Below are positions 34,259 to 43,427 of a stretch of DNA of 64,000 nt, piece by piece. Where the stretch lies: contig SPDP01000002.1 of the NCBI GenBank assembly GCA_009360345.1, positions 434,001-498,000 of the forward strand. Reading direction: 5' to 3'. Positions within the stretch are counted from its first letter, which is position 1, and each line of letters begins with the position of its first letter. The notes beneath the pieces were generated by a model. The model searched no databases. It had not been told where the DNA came from and saw only the letters and a program-made list of their open reading frames with translations. The translations under genes were made by a program, and so were the position numbers. The DNA comes from Alcaligenaceae bacterium SAGV5. GTDB lineage: Bacteria > Pseudomonadota > Gammaproteobacteria > Burkholderiales > Burkholderiaceae_B.

Positions 34259-35254
34259 ATGCATATTCAGAAGATCCATCGTCACGGCCTGCGAGCCGCC
34301 TTATTCCTCGTACTGGGCATCTCGGTCCCCGTCTTGTCCGTGGCCGCGGGCGCGGCATTTCCCGAAAGGCCGATCCGGGTCGTGGTCGCGTTCTCGCCTG
34401 GCAGCGCGCCGGACATCGTCGCACGCACGCTGGGTGAGCAAATGTCGAAGACCCTGAAGGTGCCCGTACTCGTCGAGAACAAGCTGGGCGCGGATGGCGT
34501 CATTGCCAGCGATTCGGTTGCCAAGGCGGCGCCGGACGGACATACGCTCTACCTGGCCACCATGGGGAACCTCGCCCTGGCGTCGGCCACGATCAAGACG
34601 CTTCCCTACGATGCCGCGACTGCCTTCCGCGGTGTCGGGTTCGTCGCCAACAATCCGTTCGCCATCCTGGTGAAACACGACCTGCCCGTGCGGTCGGTTG
34701 CCGATCTGATCCAGGCTTCCCACGGCAAATCCCAAGGCTTGAACTACGGTTCGGCAGGTACGGTCGGTCCGCTGGTCGGCGCCGAGATCAAGCGGCGCAC
34801 AGGCGCAAACATGACTTACATTCCCTACAAGGGCGCCCAGCCAGCCCTGGTCGATCTGGTCGGCGGGCAACTGGACATGGTGATCGCCGATCTGCCCAGC
34901 TTGTTGCCGCTACATCAGCAAGGCAAGGCGCGCCTGCTGGTTGTCACCACGGAAAAGCGTTCTGCGCTCGCCCCGGATATTCCCACCATGGGCGAATCGG
35001 GGTTCAAGGGCTTCGACGTATCCACCTGGTACGCCATGGTCGCCCCGAACGGCACTCCCGACGGCGTCATCGGCAAGCTCAACGAGGCGCTGAACGGAGC
35101 GTTGAAGAGCGCGGAGGTCAGCAAGCATCTCTCCGGCCTGGGCATGACAGCCAGTGGTTCGACGCCAAAGGAACTCGATGATCTGATTCGCCTGGAACGG
35201 GAACGTTGGGAGCGGATGGTCAGGGAGACTCAGCAGATCACGGCCAGGCCGTAG
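34259..35254 (+). CDS. Bug/TctC-type periplasmic receptor 1
   Basis: A 331-residue tripartite tricarboxylate transporter receptor. A signal peptide ends near residue 32, then come FPERPIRVVVAFSPGSAPDIVAR, VPVLVENKLGADGVIASDSVAKAAPDGHTLYLAT, GSAGTVGPLVGAEIKR, MTYIPYKGAQPALVDLVGGQLDM and a Trp-containing C-lobe. This family binds carboxylates in the periplasm. Ribosome site GGAGACC. It shares the GntR-controlled unit with the CocE hydrolase. No TctA/TctB membrane genes are present. Confidence 0.92.
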   Translation: MHIQKIHRHGLRAALFLVLGISVPVLSVAAGAAFPERPIRVVVAFSPGSAPDIVARTLGEQMSKTLKVPVLVENKLGADGVIASDSVAKAAPDGHTLYLATMGNLALASATIKTLPYDAATAFRGVGFVANNPFAILVKHDLPVRSVADLIQASHGKSQGLNYGSAGTVGPLVGAEIKRRTGANMTYIPYKGAQPALVDLVGGQLDMVIADLPSLLPLHQQGKARLLVVTTEKRSALAPDIPTMGESGFKGFDVSTWYAMVAPNGTPDGVIGKLNEALNGALKSAEVSKHLSGLGMTASGSTPKELDDLIRLERERWERMVRETQQITARP

Positions 35255-35497
35255 TTCCGGGACCCGGGAACAGACACTGGTGGGTGCGGAGGATAAGAGA
35301 CTGTCCGTCGGATCCGCCTGCCTGCATTTTCCGATGTACGCCTGGACTGAGTCTGGTTGCCCGGCCTGGCAAGGAAGCCTTCGAAAAAGCGGCCAAGACT
35401 ACCGCCGATAAGGTGTCCAACGCGCTGCTGTGCGCAAAGGAAATCATCCACGAGCATTCCATTGTTTTCACGGCGGTCATGGCCGCCAGGTGTTTCT
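35255..35497. other. Intergenic stretch with a short unassigned open frame
   Basis: About 240 bases between a Bug gene and the convergent LysR gene. On the plus strand an open frame reads KEAFEKAAKTTADKVS and CAKEIIHEHSIVFTAVMAAR before a stop at 35523. It is vaguely like the tail of an ElaB/DUF883 protein but has no convincing start and overlaps the LysR 3' end. It could be a gene remnant; I do not call a gene. Confidence 0.25.
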
Positions 35498-36397
35498 TCA
35501 AGCGTCGATTGAGCCGCTGTTGAATCCACCAAAAACCTCCCTCACACACTCCCCCATCCGCCGCGCCAACGCCCCAACCGGAAAATTCTCCGACGTCACC
35601 GCATAACTATAAAGCTCCACCTTCTCCGAAAACCCCACCTCGACAACCCCCGGAACCCGAAGCGCCCGAGCCACCACCGGATTCACAATCGACACCCCCA
35701 ACCCCTTCGCCACCATGGTGCATATCGTCGTCGCATAAGGCGTCTCGATCGACAGCACCCGCTTGTCCCGGACAAAGTGCCGATCGATCGCCGCCCGATT
35801 GAAGCTCCCCGCCGGCAGCGAAATGAAATCCTCGCCATCGAAGTCCGAAGGCTTGAGCACCTTCTTCCTGGCAAGCCTGTGCTTCGCTGGCACGACCCCC
35901 ACGCCATAAGCCGTATTGATCCGTTCATACTGCAGGCTGGGCAGGTCGGTGTGTATCGAGCAAAACCCGATATCGCAATACCCCGTCGCGACCCACTTCG
36001 CCACGACATCCGACCCGCCGGTATTGACCACCACCGGGATGTCCGAGACCTTCTCCCGGAAGATGCGCATGGCATCCGGCATCACGCACTGCGTGATCAA
36101 GCCGACCGCCCCCACGCGCAGCAGTCCCTTGCCCCGCAGCCGGATCGAGTTGGCGCTGTCGTTCAACGACTCCAGCCCGATGAAGGCGCGCTCCACGTCC
36201 GCATAGAACGCCTCCGCTTCCGGCGTGGGAATCAGGCGTGTTCCCACGCGCTGGAACAGGACGAAGCCCAGTGTCTTCTCCAGCAAGGCAATCCATCGGC
36301 TGACGTTCGGCTGCGACGTGTGCAGCAGCCCCGCCGCGGTGGTCATCGAGCGCGTCATCATCACGGCGCGAAAGGCTTCGACCTGCTTGAAGTTCAT
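35498..36397 (-). CDS. LysR-family regulator A
   Basis: A 299-residue LysR protein: N-terminal winged helix (MNFKQVEAFRAVMMTRSMTTAAGLLHTSQPNVSRWIALLEKTLG) and a co-inducer-binding domain (LRVGAVGLITQCVMPDAMRIF, GYCDIGFCSIHTDLP, VAKGLGVSIVNPVVAR). The open frame extends to 36718, but ATG 36397 begins exactly at the LysR start motif. Divergent from the lyase-Bug-racemase genes, which it probably controls. Confidence 0.9.
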   Translation of the reverse strand: MNFKQVEAFRAVMMTRSMTTAAGLLHTSQPNVSRWIALLEKTLGFVLFQRVGTRLIPTPEAEAFYADVERAFIGLESLNDSANSIRLRGKGLLRVGAVGLITQCVMPDAMRIFREKVSDIPVVVNTGGSDVVAKWVATGYCDIGFCSIHTDLPSLQYERINTAYGVGVVPAKHRLARKKVLKPSDFDGEDFISLPAGSFNRAAIDRHFVRDKRVLSIETPYATTICTMVAKGLGVSIVNPVVARALRVPGVVEVGFSEKVELYSYAVTSENFPVGALARRMGECVREVFGGFNSGSIDA

Positions 36398-36413
36398 GGG
36401 TGGATTCCATCCT

Positions 36414-36427
36414 GATGCATGCGCATC
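36414..36427. promoter_or_regulatory. Palindrome between LysR A and the lyase gene
   Basis: GATGCATGCGCATC (5-base arms GATGC/GCATC around ATGC) lies 17 bases upstream of the LysR start in the divergent region, a usual place for an autoregulatory LysR site. The half sites do not follow an obvious T-N11-A beyond this. Confidence 0.35.
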
Positions 36428-36527
36428 GAGCATATCATTTTTGTATTTGAAGCCGTCGATATGTGATTTGACGTATGGGTTGGCCGGGACGGAGACTGCA
36501 TTCCTGCATTCATCACCGGCCTCCCAC

Positions 36528-38039
36528 ATGGAATCCAAAGTCAGTGCCCGCCTGAAGCAACCCCTCGCGAAGGAGGTGATCGAGTTCATCTTCCTGCCGC
36601 GCCTGAACCGGGAGTTCTTCGCGAATTTCGAATTGCTGCACCAGATCAATCTTGCCCATCTGCTGATGCTGGACGAGCAAGGGATCCTGGATAAAAGCAC
36701 GTCCATCCAGCTCGCCAAGGCACTGCTGAAAATGCAGGCCGATGGCCCCGATGTCGTGGAACTCGACCCCGCGCGGGAAGAAGCCTATTTCAACTACGAG
36801 GCCCATCTGATCAAGCTGGTGGGCCAGGACGTGGGCGGCCGGCTGCATACGGCGCGCAGCCGCAATGACATGGGCGCGACCATCGATCGCATCCGGGCGC
36901 GGGATTTCGGGATGCGCGTCGGCACGGCGTTGATCGGCCTGGCGCAGGCCGCGCTGGACCAGGCCGGGCAATATGCCGACTGCGTGATGCCCGGCTACAC
37001 GCACATGCAGGCGGCCCAGCCGATCACCTACGGCTACTACCTGTCGGCGCTGGTGGACGCGTGGTCGCGCGACATCGATCGGGTGCTGCACACGCTGGAC
37101 ACGGCGGACGGGTCGCCCTTGGGGTCCTGCGCGCTGGCCGGCACGTCCTTCCCCATCGACCGCGCGCTGACCAGTTCCATGCTGGGCTTCAGCCAGCCGT
37201 TGGCCAACGCGCTGGACGGCGTGGCTTCGCGGGATTTCGCGCTGGAGCTGAGCGCGGCGCTATCGATCATGATGATCACGTGCAGCCGCCTGGTGCAGGA
37301 TTTCTACATCTGGTCCACGCCGGAGTTCGGCTTCCTGTCCTTTCCGGACAGCATCGCCAGCACGTCCAGCATCATGCCGCAGAAGAAGAACCCGGCGGTG
37401 CTGGAGAACCTGCGGGGCAAGACGGGCCACCTGATCGGCCTGACGACGGCGGCCTTTTCCACCGTGAAGTCCACGCACTTCACCCACTCGGGCGACAGCA
37501 GCCGGGAAAGCACCCGGACCTGCTGGGAGGCCTGCGAGGAAGCGCTGAAAGCCCTGACCTTGATGAAGCTGCTGGTGGAGCGGGTCGAGCCCGACCGCGA
37601 GCGCATGGCCGCGCGCGCGGCGGAGGACTTCTCCACGGTGACCGATCTGGCCGACCTGCTGGTCCGCAAGGCCGACACTTCGTTCCGCGACGCGCACCAC
37701 ATCATCGGCGCGGTCGTGCGGCAGGCGCTGGACCAGGGCCTGTCGGCCAGGCAGATCACCCCCGCGATGATCGCCACGGCGGCAGGCGAACAACTGGGGC
37801 GGCGCATCGCGCTTCACGAGGACGACCTGGCCGGCTGCCTGGACCCGCATCGCAACGTGGCCGCCCGCCAGTCGCCGGGCGGTCCCGCTCCCAGGCGTGT
37901 ACTCGAGCACCTGGGCGAGCAGCGCGCCCGCCTGGACAAGCAAAGAACCGTCATCGACCGGACGGCCCGGCGCATCCACGACGCCCGGGAGTCGTTGCAG
38001 GAACGCATCCGCGCGCTGGTCGCCGCCGAAGCGAAGTAA
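36528..38039 (+). CDS. Argininosuccinate-lyase-like enzyme of the aspartase/fumarase superfamily
   Basis: A 503-residue lyase with all superfamily landmarks: GGRLHTARSRNDMGAT (region 1), VMPGYTHMQAAQPITYGYYLSA (region 2) and the signature TSSIMPQKKNPAVLENLRGK (region 3). It is most like argininosuccinate lyase, but the N-terminus (LKQPLAKEVIEFIFLPRLNREFF) and the C-terminal ~50 residues differ from housekeeping ArgH. Setting with a LysR gene, a Bug receptor and an Asp/Glu racemase suggests a catabolic C-N lyase releasing fumarate from an N-substituted aspartate, as in EDDS lyase (inference). Start: ATG just before the conserved region. Confidence 0.85.
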   Translation: MESKVSARLKQPLAKEVIEFIFLPRLNREFFANFELLHQINLAHLLMLDEQGILDKSTSIQLAKALLKMQADGPDVVELDPAREEAYFNYEAHLIKLVGQDVGGRLHTARSRNDMGATIDRIRARDFGMRVGTALIGLAQAALDQAGQYADCVMPGYTHMQAAQPITYGYYLSALVDAWSRDIDRVLHTLDTADGSPLGSCALAGTSFPIDRALTSSMLGFSQPLANALDGVASRDFALELSAALSIMMITCSRLVQDFYIWSTPEFGFLSFPDSIASTSSIMPQKKNPAVLENLRGKTGHLIGLTTAAFSTVKSTHFTHSGDSSRESTRTCWEACEEALKALTLMKLLVERVEPDRERMAARAAEDFSTVTDLADLLVRKADTSFRDAHHIIGAVVRQALDQGLSARQITPAMIATAAGEQLGRRIALHEDDLAGCLDPHRNVAARQSPGGPAPRRVLEHLGEQRARLDKQRTVIDRTARRIHDARESLQERIRALVAAEAK

Positions 38040-38086
38040 GCACGGATCCCTTCATTCACCTAATAATCATGTGCAGGAGACCAACC

Positions 38087-39049
38087 ATGTTCAAGCCCAT
38101 CGCCGTATTTGCGATCGCCCTGGGCGTCTGCCCCGGAGTCCAGGCCCAGACTTATCCCAACAAGCCCGTCACGCTGGTCGTGCCGTTCGCGCCCGGCGGC
38201 ACGGTCAACCTGATGGGCCGCATCCTGGCCACCCGCATGTCGGAAGTGCTGGGGCAGCCGGTCATCGTCGAGAACAAGGGCGGCGCGGGCGGCAGCATCG
38301 GCGCCGGCATCGTCGCCAAGGCCGCGCCCGATGGCTATACGCTGCTGTTGGCCACCATGGGCCAGCAGTCCATCCAGCCGCTGCTGTCCAAGGACCTGCC
38401 CTATGACGCGGAGAAGGATTTCGCGCCCATCGCCTTGTTCTCCACCGTGCCCAACGCGCTGGCGGTATCGACCAACGTGCCGGTGAAGACGGTCCAGGAA
38501 CTGATCGCGTATGCCAACAAGCATCCCGGGAAGCTGAACATGGCGTCCGCCGGCATCGCGTCGGTCAACCACCTGACGGGCGAACTCTTCATGCTGCGCT
38601 CGGGGGCGACGTTCACGCATGTGCCCTACCGGGGCGCGGGGCCCGCGACGGCCGACCTGCTGGCCGGCCAGGTGCAGGTGATGTTCGCCAACCTGCCCAA
38701 CGTGCTGCCCTACATCAAGCCGGGCAAGCTGCGCGTGCTGGCCATGGCCAGCGAGCAGCGCAGTCCCGCCGCGCCCGACGTGCCCACGCTGGCCGAAGCC
38801 GGCGTGAAGGATGCCGTGGTCGAGTCCTGGTACGGACTGATGGCGCCGGCCGGCACCAGTCCGCAGATCGTCAAGAAGCTGGAAGCGACGATCATCGGCA
38901 TCGCCAAGGAGAAAGCCATGGCCGCGCAACTGGCCGAGCAGGGCGCCTTGCCGTTCCCCGGGACGAGCGAGGATCTGGCGAAGCTCTCGAGCGAAGAGAC
39001 GCGGCGCTGGAAAGACATCATCTCGCGCGCCAACATCCAGTTGAACTGA
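38087..39049 (+). CDS. Bug/TctC-type periplasmic receptor 2
   Basis: A 320-residue Bug receptor. The signal peptide ends PGVQAQ (about residue 20), followed by YPNKPVTLVVPFAPGGTVNLMGR, VIVENKGGAGGSIGAGIVAKAAPDGYTLL, THVPYRGAGPATADLLAGQVQVMF and ESWYGLMAPAGTS. It follows the lyase gene by 47 bases with GCAGGAGACC before its ATG, so it presumably captures the lyase substrate. Confidence 0.93.
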   Translation: MFKPIAVFAIALGVCPGVQAQTYPNKPVTLVVPFAPGGTVNLMGRILATRMSEVLGQPVIVENKGGAGGSIGAGIVAKAAPDGYTLLLATMGQQSIQPLLSKDLPYDAEKDFAPIALFSTVPNALAVSTNVPVKTVQELIAYANKHPGKLNMASAGIASVNHLTGELFMLRSGATFTHVPYRGAGPATADLLAGQVQVMFANLPNVLPYIKPGKLRVLAMASEQRSPAAPDVPTLAEAGVKDAVVESWYGLMAPAGTSPQIVKKLEATIIGIAKEKAMAAQLAEQGALPFPGTSEDLAKLSSEETRRWKDIISRANIQLN

Positions 39050-39075
39050 ACGCACGGCACACAGGACGGACGAAC

Positions 39076-39831
39076 GTGGTTCCAGTCGGCATCATCGGGG
39101 GCATGGGCCCGTTCGCGGGGGCGCACTATGTCGGCCTGTTCCTGGAGGAATGCGCGCGCCTGATCGAGGCGGACGGGGCAGGCGTGACCGACCAGCGCTT
39201 TCCGCCTCACTACCTGTTCCAGTTGCCGGTGCCCGACAGGACGTCGGCGCTGCTTGGGGCGCAGGACGAATATGGACGGGTCCTGCGGGCATTGTCCGGG
39301 CAGATGGATGGGTTGCGGGGCCTGGGGGCGAAGGTGGTCGCGATGTCGTGCAATACCGCGCATGCGTGGCATGCCGAGTTGCGGAGCCGGTATCCGGACA
39401 TGGCGCTGCTCCACATCGGCGATGCCGCCGCCGATCATCTGGTCGGCCAGGGCGAGGCGGAAGTCGGGTTGCTGGCCACGGCCGGGACGGTCAGGTCGGG
39501 GATCTATGCCGGGTCGCTGGAGCGTGCCGGTATCGCGTGCCGGGAGCCGGACGGCGACGAGCTCGCACTGCTGATGCGGGGGATCTACCAAGGCGTGAAG
39601 GCGGGCGACAACGCGCTGGGGCGGGCCTGTTTCAGCCGCGCCCTGGAGCGGATGCGCGGGCGTACCGGGGTGGCGGGATTCCTGATGGCCTGTACGGAGA
39701 TCCCGTTGGCACTGCGGGCGGAAGATGTGCCGGCGGAATGCCGGTTGTATGACCCGGGGCGGTTGTCGGCGCGCGAGTTGGCGAAGCGGGCGTGCCGGCG
39801 CGGGTCATTCCGGACAGGCGAATCCGTATAG
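39076..39831 (+). CDS. Aspartate/glutamate racemase family protein
   Basis: A 251-residue cofactor-independent racemase. The N-terminal GIIGGMGPFAGAHYVGLFLE, first catalytic Cys in VVAMSCNTAHAW and second in GFLMACTEIPLAL are all present, so it should be active. It interconverts D and L forms of Asp, Glu or a related amino diacid, fitting the preceding lyase. GTG start with AGGACGG upstream, 26 bases after the Bug gene. The 3' end overlaps the convergent amidohydrolase by 27 bases. A decayed copy of its last 25 codons lies at 46168-46242. Confidence 0.88.
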   Translation: MVPVGIIGGMGPFAGAHYVGLFLEECARLIEADGAGVTDQRFPPHYLFQLPVPDRTSALLGAQDEYGRVLRALSGQMDGLRGLGAKVVAMSCNTAHAWHAELRSRYPDMALLHIGDAAADHLVGQGEAEVGLLATAGTVRSGIYAGSLERAGIACREPDGDELALLMRGIYQGVKAGDNALGRACFSRALERMRGRTGVAGFLMACTEIPLALRAEDVPAECRLYDPGRLSARELAKRACRRGSFRTGESV

Positions 39832-40704
39832 CCGGCGCGGGTTGTCGACCAGGATCCGTTTTCGCAGATCGGCCGCCGGACACCATGCCGCCAATGTGTT
39901 CAACAGCGCCCCCGAATCCTGTGGCGGCGCCATGACGTGGGGCCAGTCCGTGCCCCACAGCAAGCGGTCCGGCATCGCCCGGATCAAGGCCTCGGCCATC
40001 CGGCCGGCATGGCCGGTGCCGGCCTGCTCCAGGCGGTAAGGGCCCGTCAGCTTGACCCAGATGTTCCCGCTGGCGGCCAGGCTGGCGATGAAGTGCTCCA
40101 CGGGCGGCTCATCGTCCGCGTCGTCGGACGTGACATAACCCATGTGCGCGATGGAGACGGGGCAGGGCATCCGCGCGATCACCGGTAGCGCGTCGCGGCA
40201 AAGACTGCCCGGCGTGTAGATATCCACGCTCCATCCCAGGCGTTGGGCCAGCTTGCCGGCGCTGGCCAGCAGGTCATGGATCGCCGGGCCGGACAGCCCT
40301 GAGGCACGGGCCCTGAACAGATCCAGGCGCAGGCCGCGTACGCCGGTTTCATGCCACGACCTTAGCGTCGATAGCGGGGTTTCGAGCGGCGCCATCACGA
40401 TGCCGCGCCATTTCTGCCCCGACCGCCGCAGCGCGTCGAGCAGGCAGCGGTTGTCCTCTTCATAGAAGCTTGGCTGGACCAGCACGGCGCGATGCAGGCC
40501 CAGCGTCGCGGCCGTCTCGGCGTAGTCGCGGCCGGTGGCGGCGGGCAGGGTATAGCGTGCCGCGCGTGACGGGGGATACCGGTCCGCGGACCCGAACAGA
40601 TGCATGTGCGCATCGCAGGCGCCGGCAGGCATGTCGAAGCCTGGCCGCTCCAAGCGGTCGGCGGGCATGGGCGGGGTGCTCCGCCATGGGGAGGGTTGTT
40701 TCAC
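39805..40704 (-). CDS. Amidohydrolase of the PDC-lactonase (COG3618) family
   Basis: A ~299-residue TIM-barrel metal hydrolase with the leading HxH motif (ACDAHMHLFG), VSIAHMGYV and the late WGTDWPHVM. It resembles 2-pyrone-4,6-dicarboxylate lactonase-type amidohydrolases, which open lactone rings. GTG 40704 has GGAG 8 bases upstream and is preferred to the ATG at 40758. It is divergent from LysR B, its probable regulator. The exact substrate is unknown. Confidence 0.82.
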   Translation of the reverse strand: MKQPSPWRSTPPMPADRLERPGFDMPAGACDAHMHLFGSADRYPPSRAARYTLPAATGRDYAETAATLGLHRAVLVQPSFYEEDNRCLLDALRRSGQKWRGIVMAPLETPLSTLRSWHETGVRGLRLDLFRARASGLSGPAIHDLLASAGKLAQRLGWSVDIYTPGSLCRDALPVIARMPCPVSIAHMGYVTSDDADDEPPVEHFIASLAASGNIWVKLTGPYRLEQAGTGHAGRMAEALIRAMPDRLLWGTDWPHVMAPPQDSGALLNTLAAWCPAADLRKRILVDNPRRLYGFACPE

Positions 40705-40836
40705 CGGTGCTCCTGGATGAGGCCCCGCGCGGCTTGCTTGTCGGCTGTCGCGGGGCAAGGTTCGGCGCTATTCTCGCCGGCAGGGTTTTCCAAAAAAGAT
40801 GGCAATAATGTCTCGTTGATCCCCAGGAGGAATCAG

Positions 40837-41793
40837 TTGAAGCTGCATCAGTTGAGGGATTTCATCGCGGTGGCCGACCACGGCAGCCTGCGCGCCGCAT
40901 CGCGCCACTTGAACGTGTCGCAGTCGGCCATGACGAAAAGCATCCAGCAGTTGGAGAAGGAAGTGGGCGCGCCGTTGCTGGAGCGCCAGAAACGCGGCAC
41001 CGTGCTGACCCCCATGGGCATGCTGTTCGTGCAGCGGGCGCGCATGGCCACGGCGGAGCTGCAGCGGGCCAAGCAGGAGATCCAGCAGCACATGGGGGGC
41101 GGCGCGGGCAGGGTGGTGGCCTGTCTGTCCACGGTGCCGCACATGATCCTGCTGCCGGAGGTGCTCAAGCCGTTCCTGGACCGTTACGGGGACGTGCAAC
41201 TGACGGTGCTGGAAGGCCTGTCCTTCGCCGGCGTGGAGGCGCAACTGCGCGACGGCAGCGTGGACTTCTACGTGGGGATCGAGCCGGAACGGCGCATCGG
41301 ACAGGAGTTCGCGGTCGAGCCCCTGTTCGGCAACGACCGCGTCATCGTCTGCCGGGCGGGACATCCGCTGCGCGGGGCCAGGTCGCTGCAGGAATTGCGT
41401 TCCGCGCGCTGGGTCATGAGCGCGGCCGCGCCGTCGGACACCCGGCTGCTGGGGCTGTTCAAGAAGCACCGCCTGCCCATGCCCGAACATGTGACCTTCG
41501 GGAACAACATCCTTTCCCAGATGGTGGCCGTGCTGAATGCCGACATGCTGGCGATGATGCCGCGCCAATGGCTGGAATTCCCGCTGACGGCCGGGCACAT
41601 CGAGCGCATACCCATCAAGGAGGCCATCGATTCGCCTTCCATCGTCATGATCCGGCGCGCCACCTTGCCGCTGACGCCGGCGGCGGAGTATTTCTGCGAC
41701 CTCGTCCGGCGCGCCAGCGCCCGCATGCCGGGCAGGACTGCCGGCCGCAAGACCGCCGAGCGGTCCAGGAAACCTCCCGTCCGGGCCGGATAG
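40837..41793 (+). CDS. LysR-family regulator B (TTG start)
   Basis: A 318-residue LysR protein starting at TTG behind a perfect AGGAGG seven bases upstream. The winged helix begins KLHQLRDFIAVADHGSLRAASRHLNVSQSAMTKSIQQLE; the co-inducer domain has VACLSTVPHMILLPEVLKPFLDRYGDVQL and GSVDFYVGIEP. The longer open frame from 40600 lies over the divergent amidohydrolase start and is rejected. It may control the amidohydrolase and/or the following Bug-VOC-hydrolase genes. Confidence 0.9.
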   Translation: MKLHQLRDFIAVADHGSLRAASRHLNVSQSAMTKSIQQLEKEVGAPLLERQKRGTVLTPMGMLFVQRARMATAELQRAKQEIQQHMGGGAGRVVACLSTVPHMILLPEVLKPFLDRYGDVQLTVLEGLSFAGVEAQLRDGSVDFYVGIEPERRIGQEFAVEPLFGNDRVIVCRAGHPLRGARSLQELRSARWVMSAAAPSDTRLLGLFKKHRLPMPEHVTFGNNILSQMVAVLNADMLAMMPRQWLEFPLTAGHIERIPIKEAIDSPSIVMIRRATLPLTPAAEYFCDLVRRASARMPGRTAGRKTAERSRKPPVRAG

Positions 41794-41837
41794 CGCGCGT
41801 TCCGGGGTGATGAGAAAAAGCGATCAAACGGACAGTA

Positions 41838-41843
41838 TTGACA
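41838..41843 (+). promoter_or_regulatory. Possible -35 box (TTGACA) of the Bug 3 unit
   Basis: An exact TTGACA lies 76 bases upstream of the Bug 3 ATG. No good -10 is seen at 17 bases spacing (GAATGA at 19), so an activator may be needed. Confidence 0.3.
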
Positions 41844-41913
41844 TCTTCTGGTCAGATCGCGCGAATGAAAGAATCCGCCTGTCGATGATGTATCGCCAAA
41901 GGAGACAGGCACC

Positions 41914-42891
41914 ATGACAACAAGAAGAGCACTGCTGGCAGCCGCGCGCTGGACCGCGCTGGCCCTTGCCTGTGCGGGCGGCGCGCTCCATGCCCAGCCG
42001 TCGGGTGACCGCGCGCTCAGGCTGATCGTGCCGACCAGCCCGGGCAGCAGCGCGGATGTCGGCGCCCGGCTGGTGGGCGACCGCATCCAGGCCGCGAGCG
42101 CCCGTCCCGTCGTGGTCGAGAACAAGGTCGGCGCCGGGGGCAGCCTGGCGGCCGCCTATGTCGCGGCCGCCGCCCCGAACGGCGATACCGTGGGCATCCT
42201 GGGCAATACCTACCAGTTGTTCGCCGAGGAATTCCCCAGCCAGAAATTCGATCCGGTGAAGGATGTCGTGCCCGTCGCGCTGATCAGCCGGGGCGCCAAC
42301 GTCTTGCTGGTCGCCAGCGATTCCGGCTATGGCCGTGTGGACGATATCGTCCGGAAGGCGCGCAGCCAGCCCGGCCGGCTGAGCTACGCGTCGGCCGGCA
42401 TCGGCTCCAGCACCTATCACAGCGCGGAAAGGCTGCGCATGGCCAGCGGGCTGGACCTCATCCATATTCCCTACAAAGGATCGCCCGAGGCCGTCCAGGA
42501 GGTCATCGCCGGCCGGGTCGATTTCGCCTTCGCGCCGGTGCCCGTCGCCCTTTCCTTCATCCAGGGGGGGCGCGTCAAGGCCGTGGCCGTCAGCGCGTCG
42601 CGCCGTTCGGCGCAGTTGCCCGACGTGCCCACCACGGTCGAGGCGGGCGTGCCCGATTCGTCGTATGACACCTGGCTCGTTGCCCTGGTGCCGGCCAGGA
42701 CGCCGCGCGCGGTCCAGCTCGAGTTGAACCGCGTCTTCACGGCGGCGACCGCGACCCCCGAGATCCACGCGAAGTTCGCTTCCCTGGGCGTCGAGCCGGA
42801 AGACGCCGGCCTGGACGAGACCCAGGCCTTCGTGGCCCGCGAGTACCAGCGCGCCAAGGCCGCCCGCGCCAGGATGGCGAACGCGAAGTAA
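41914..42891 (+). CDS. Bug/TctC-type periplasmic receptor 3
   Basis: A 325-residue Bug receptor with a twin-arginine-like start (MTTRRALLAAARWTALALACAGG) and signal cleavage near residue 28. Core motifs: LRLIVPTSPGSSADVGARLVGDR, VVVENKVGAGGSLAAAYVAAAAP, YASAGIGSSTYHSAERLRM, IHIPYKGSPEAVQEVIAGRVDFAF. Strong ribosome site AAAGGAGAC. It opens a probable unit of Bug 3, VOC protein and hydrolase. Confidence 0.93.
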   Translation: MTTRRALLAAARWTALALACAGGALHAQPSGDRALRLIVPTSPGSSADVGARLVGDRIQAASARPVVVENKVGAGGSLAAAYVAAAAPNGDTVGILGNTYQLFAEEFPSQKFDPVKDVVPVALISRGANVLLVASDSGYGRVDDIVRKARSQPGRLSYASAGIGSSTYHSAERLRMASGLDLIHIPYKGSPEAVQEVIAGRVDFAFAPVPVALSFIQGGRVKAVAVSASRRSAQLPDVPTTVEAGVPDSSYDTWLVALVPARTPRAVQLELNRVFTAATATPEIHAKFASLGVEPEDAGLDETQAFVAREYQRAKAARARMANAK

Positions 42892-42923
42892 CCGGTTTTC
42901 CTGTTCATAGAAAAAGGTATTTC

Positions 42924-43394
42924 ATGATCAAGCTGCAACGATTGGGCCATGTGCTGATGGCCGTCCGCGACCTCGAGGCCTCGAAGAAGTTTTACATGGA
43001 GATCCTGGGCTTCAGGCTGCTCGAACAGGACCCCGAGCACGGCGGGGTGTTCCTTTCCATCGGGTCCCATGGCAACACGCTGGACCTTTTTCCGAGCGTG
43101 GAGCCGGAGGCCACGCCGCCCAGCGCCAGCGACGCACGGGGCATGCTCGGCCTGGGCGTCAAGCACGTGGCCTTCGCGGTGGCCGAGGAGAGCGACCTCA
43201 AGGCGGCCTATTTCGCGCTGACCGAGGCCGGCGTGCCCATCCAGCGCGCCCTCGACCACGAAAGCCAGCAGAGCATCTATTTCCACGATCCCGACGGCAA
43301 TCTGCTGGAGATCGTCTGGGAGCGGCCCGACGCCCTGGACATCTTCGCCAAAGGACGCGGCGACAACGACGACGAGATCTCGTTCGAACGCTGA
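42924..43394 (+). CDS. VOC-superfamily (glyoxalase/dioxygenase-fold) protein
   Basis: A 156-residue vicinal-oxygen-chelate protein. Paired beta-alpha-beta-beta-beta modules are seen: LGHVLMAVRDLEASKKFYMEILGFRLLEQ, then VKHVAFAVAEESDLKAAYFALTEAGVP, IYFHDPDGNLLEIVWE. The metal ligands expected for the fold (His in LGHV, His in VKHVAF, Glu in LEIVWE) are present, so it is probably a metal enzyme acting on the substrate brought by Bug 3. Function unassigned. Confidence 0.85.
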   Translation: MIKLQRLGHVLMAVRDLEASKKFYMEILGFRLLEQDPEHGGVFLSIGSHGNTLDLFPSVEPEATPPSASDARGMLGLGVKHVAFAVAEESDLKAAYFALTEAGVPIQRALDHESQQSIYFHDPDGNLLEIVWERPDALDIFAKGRGDNDDEISFER

Positions 43395-43427
43395 GCCACC
43401 CACCACGCCACGCATCGAGGAATCCCC

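Noticed and set aside
35206-35523. A 105-codon plus-strand frame after Bug 1
   Set aside because: It begins inside the Bug gene and runs into the LysR 3' end. Its tail loosely recalls a DUF883 protein, but there is no start signal, so it is noted only as intergenic content.
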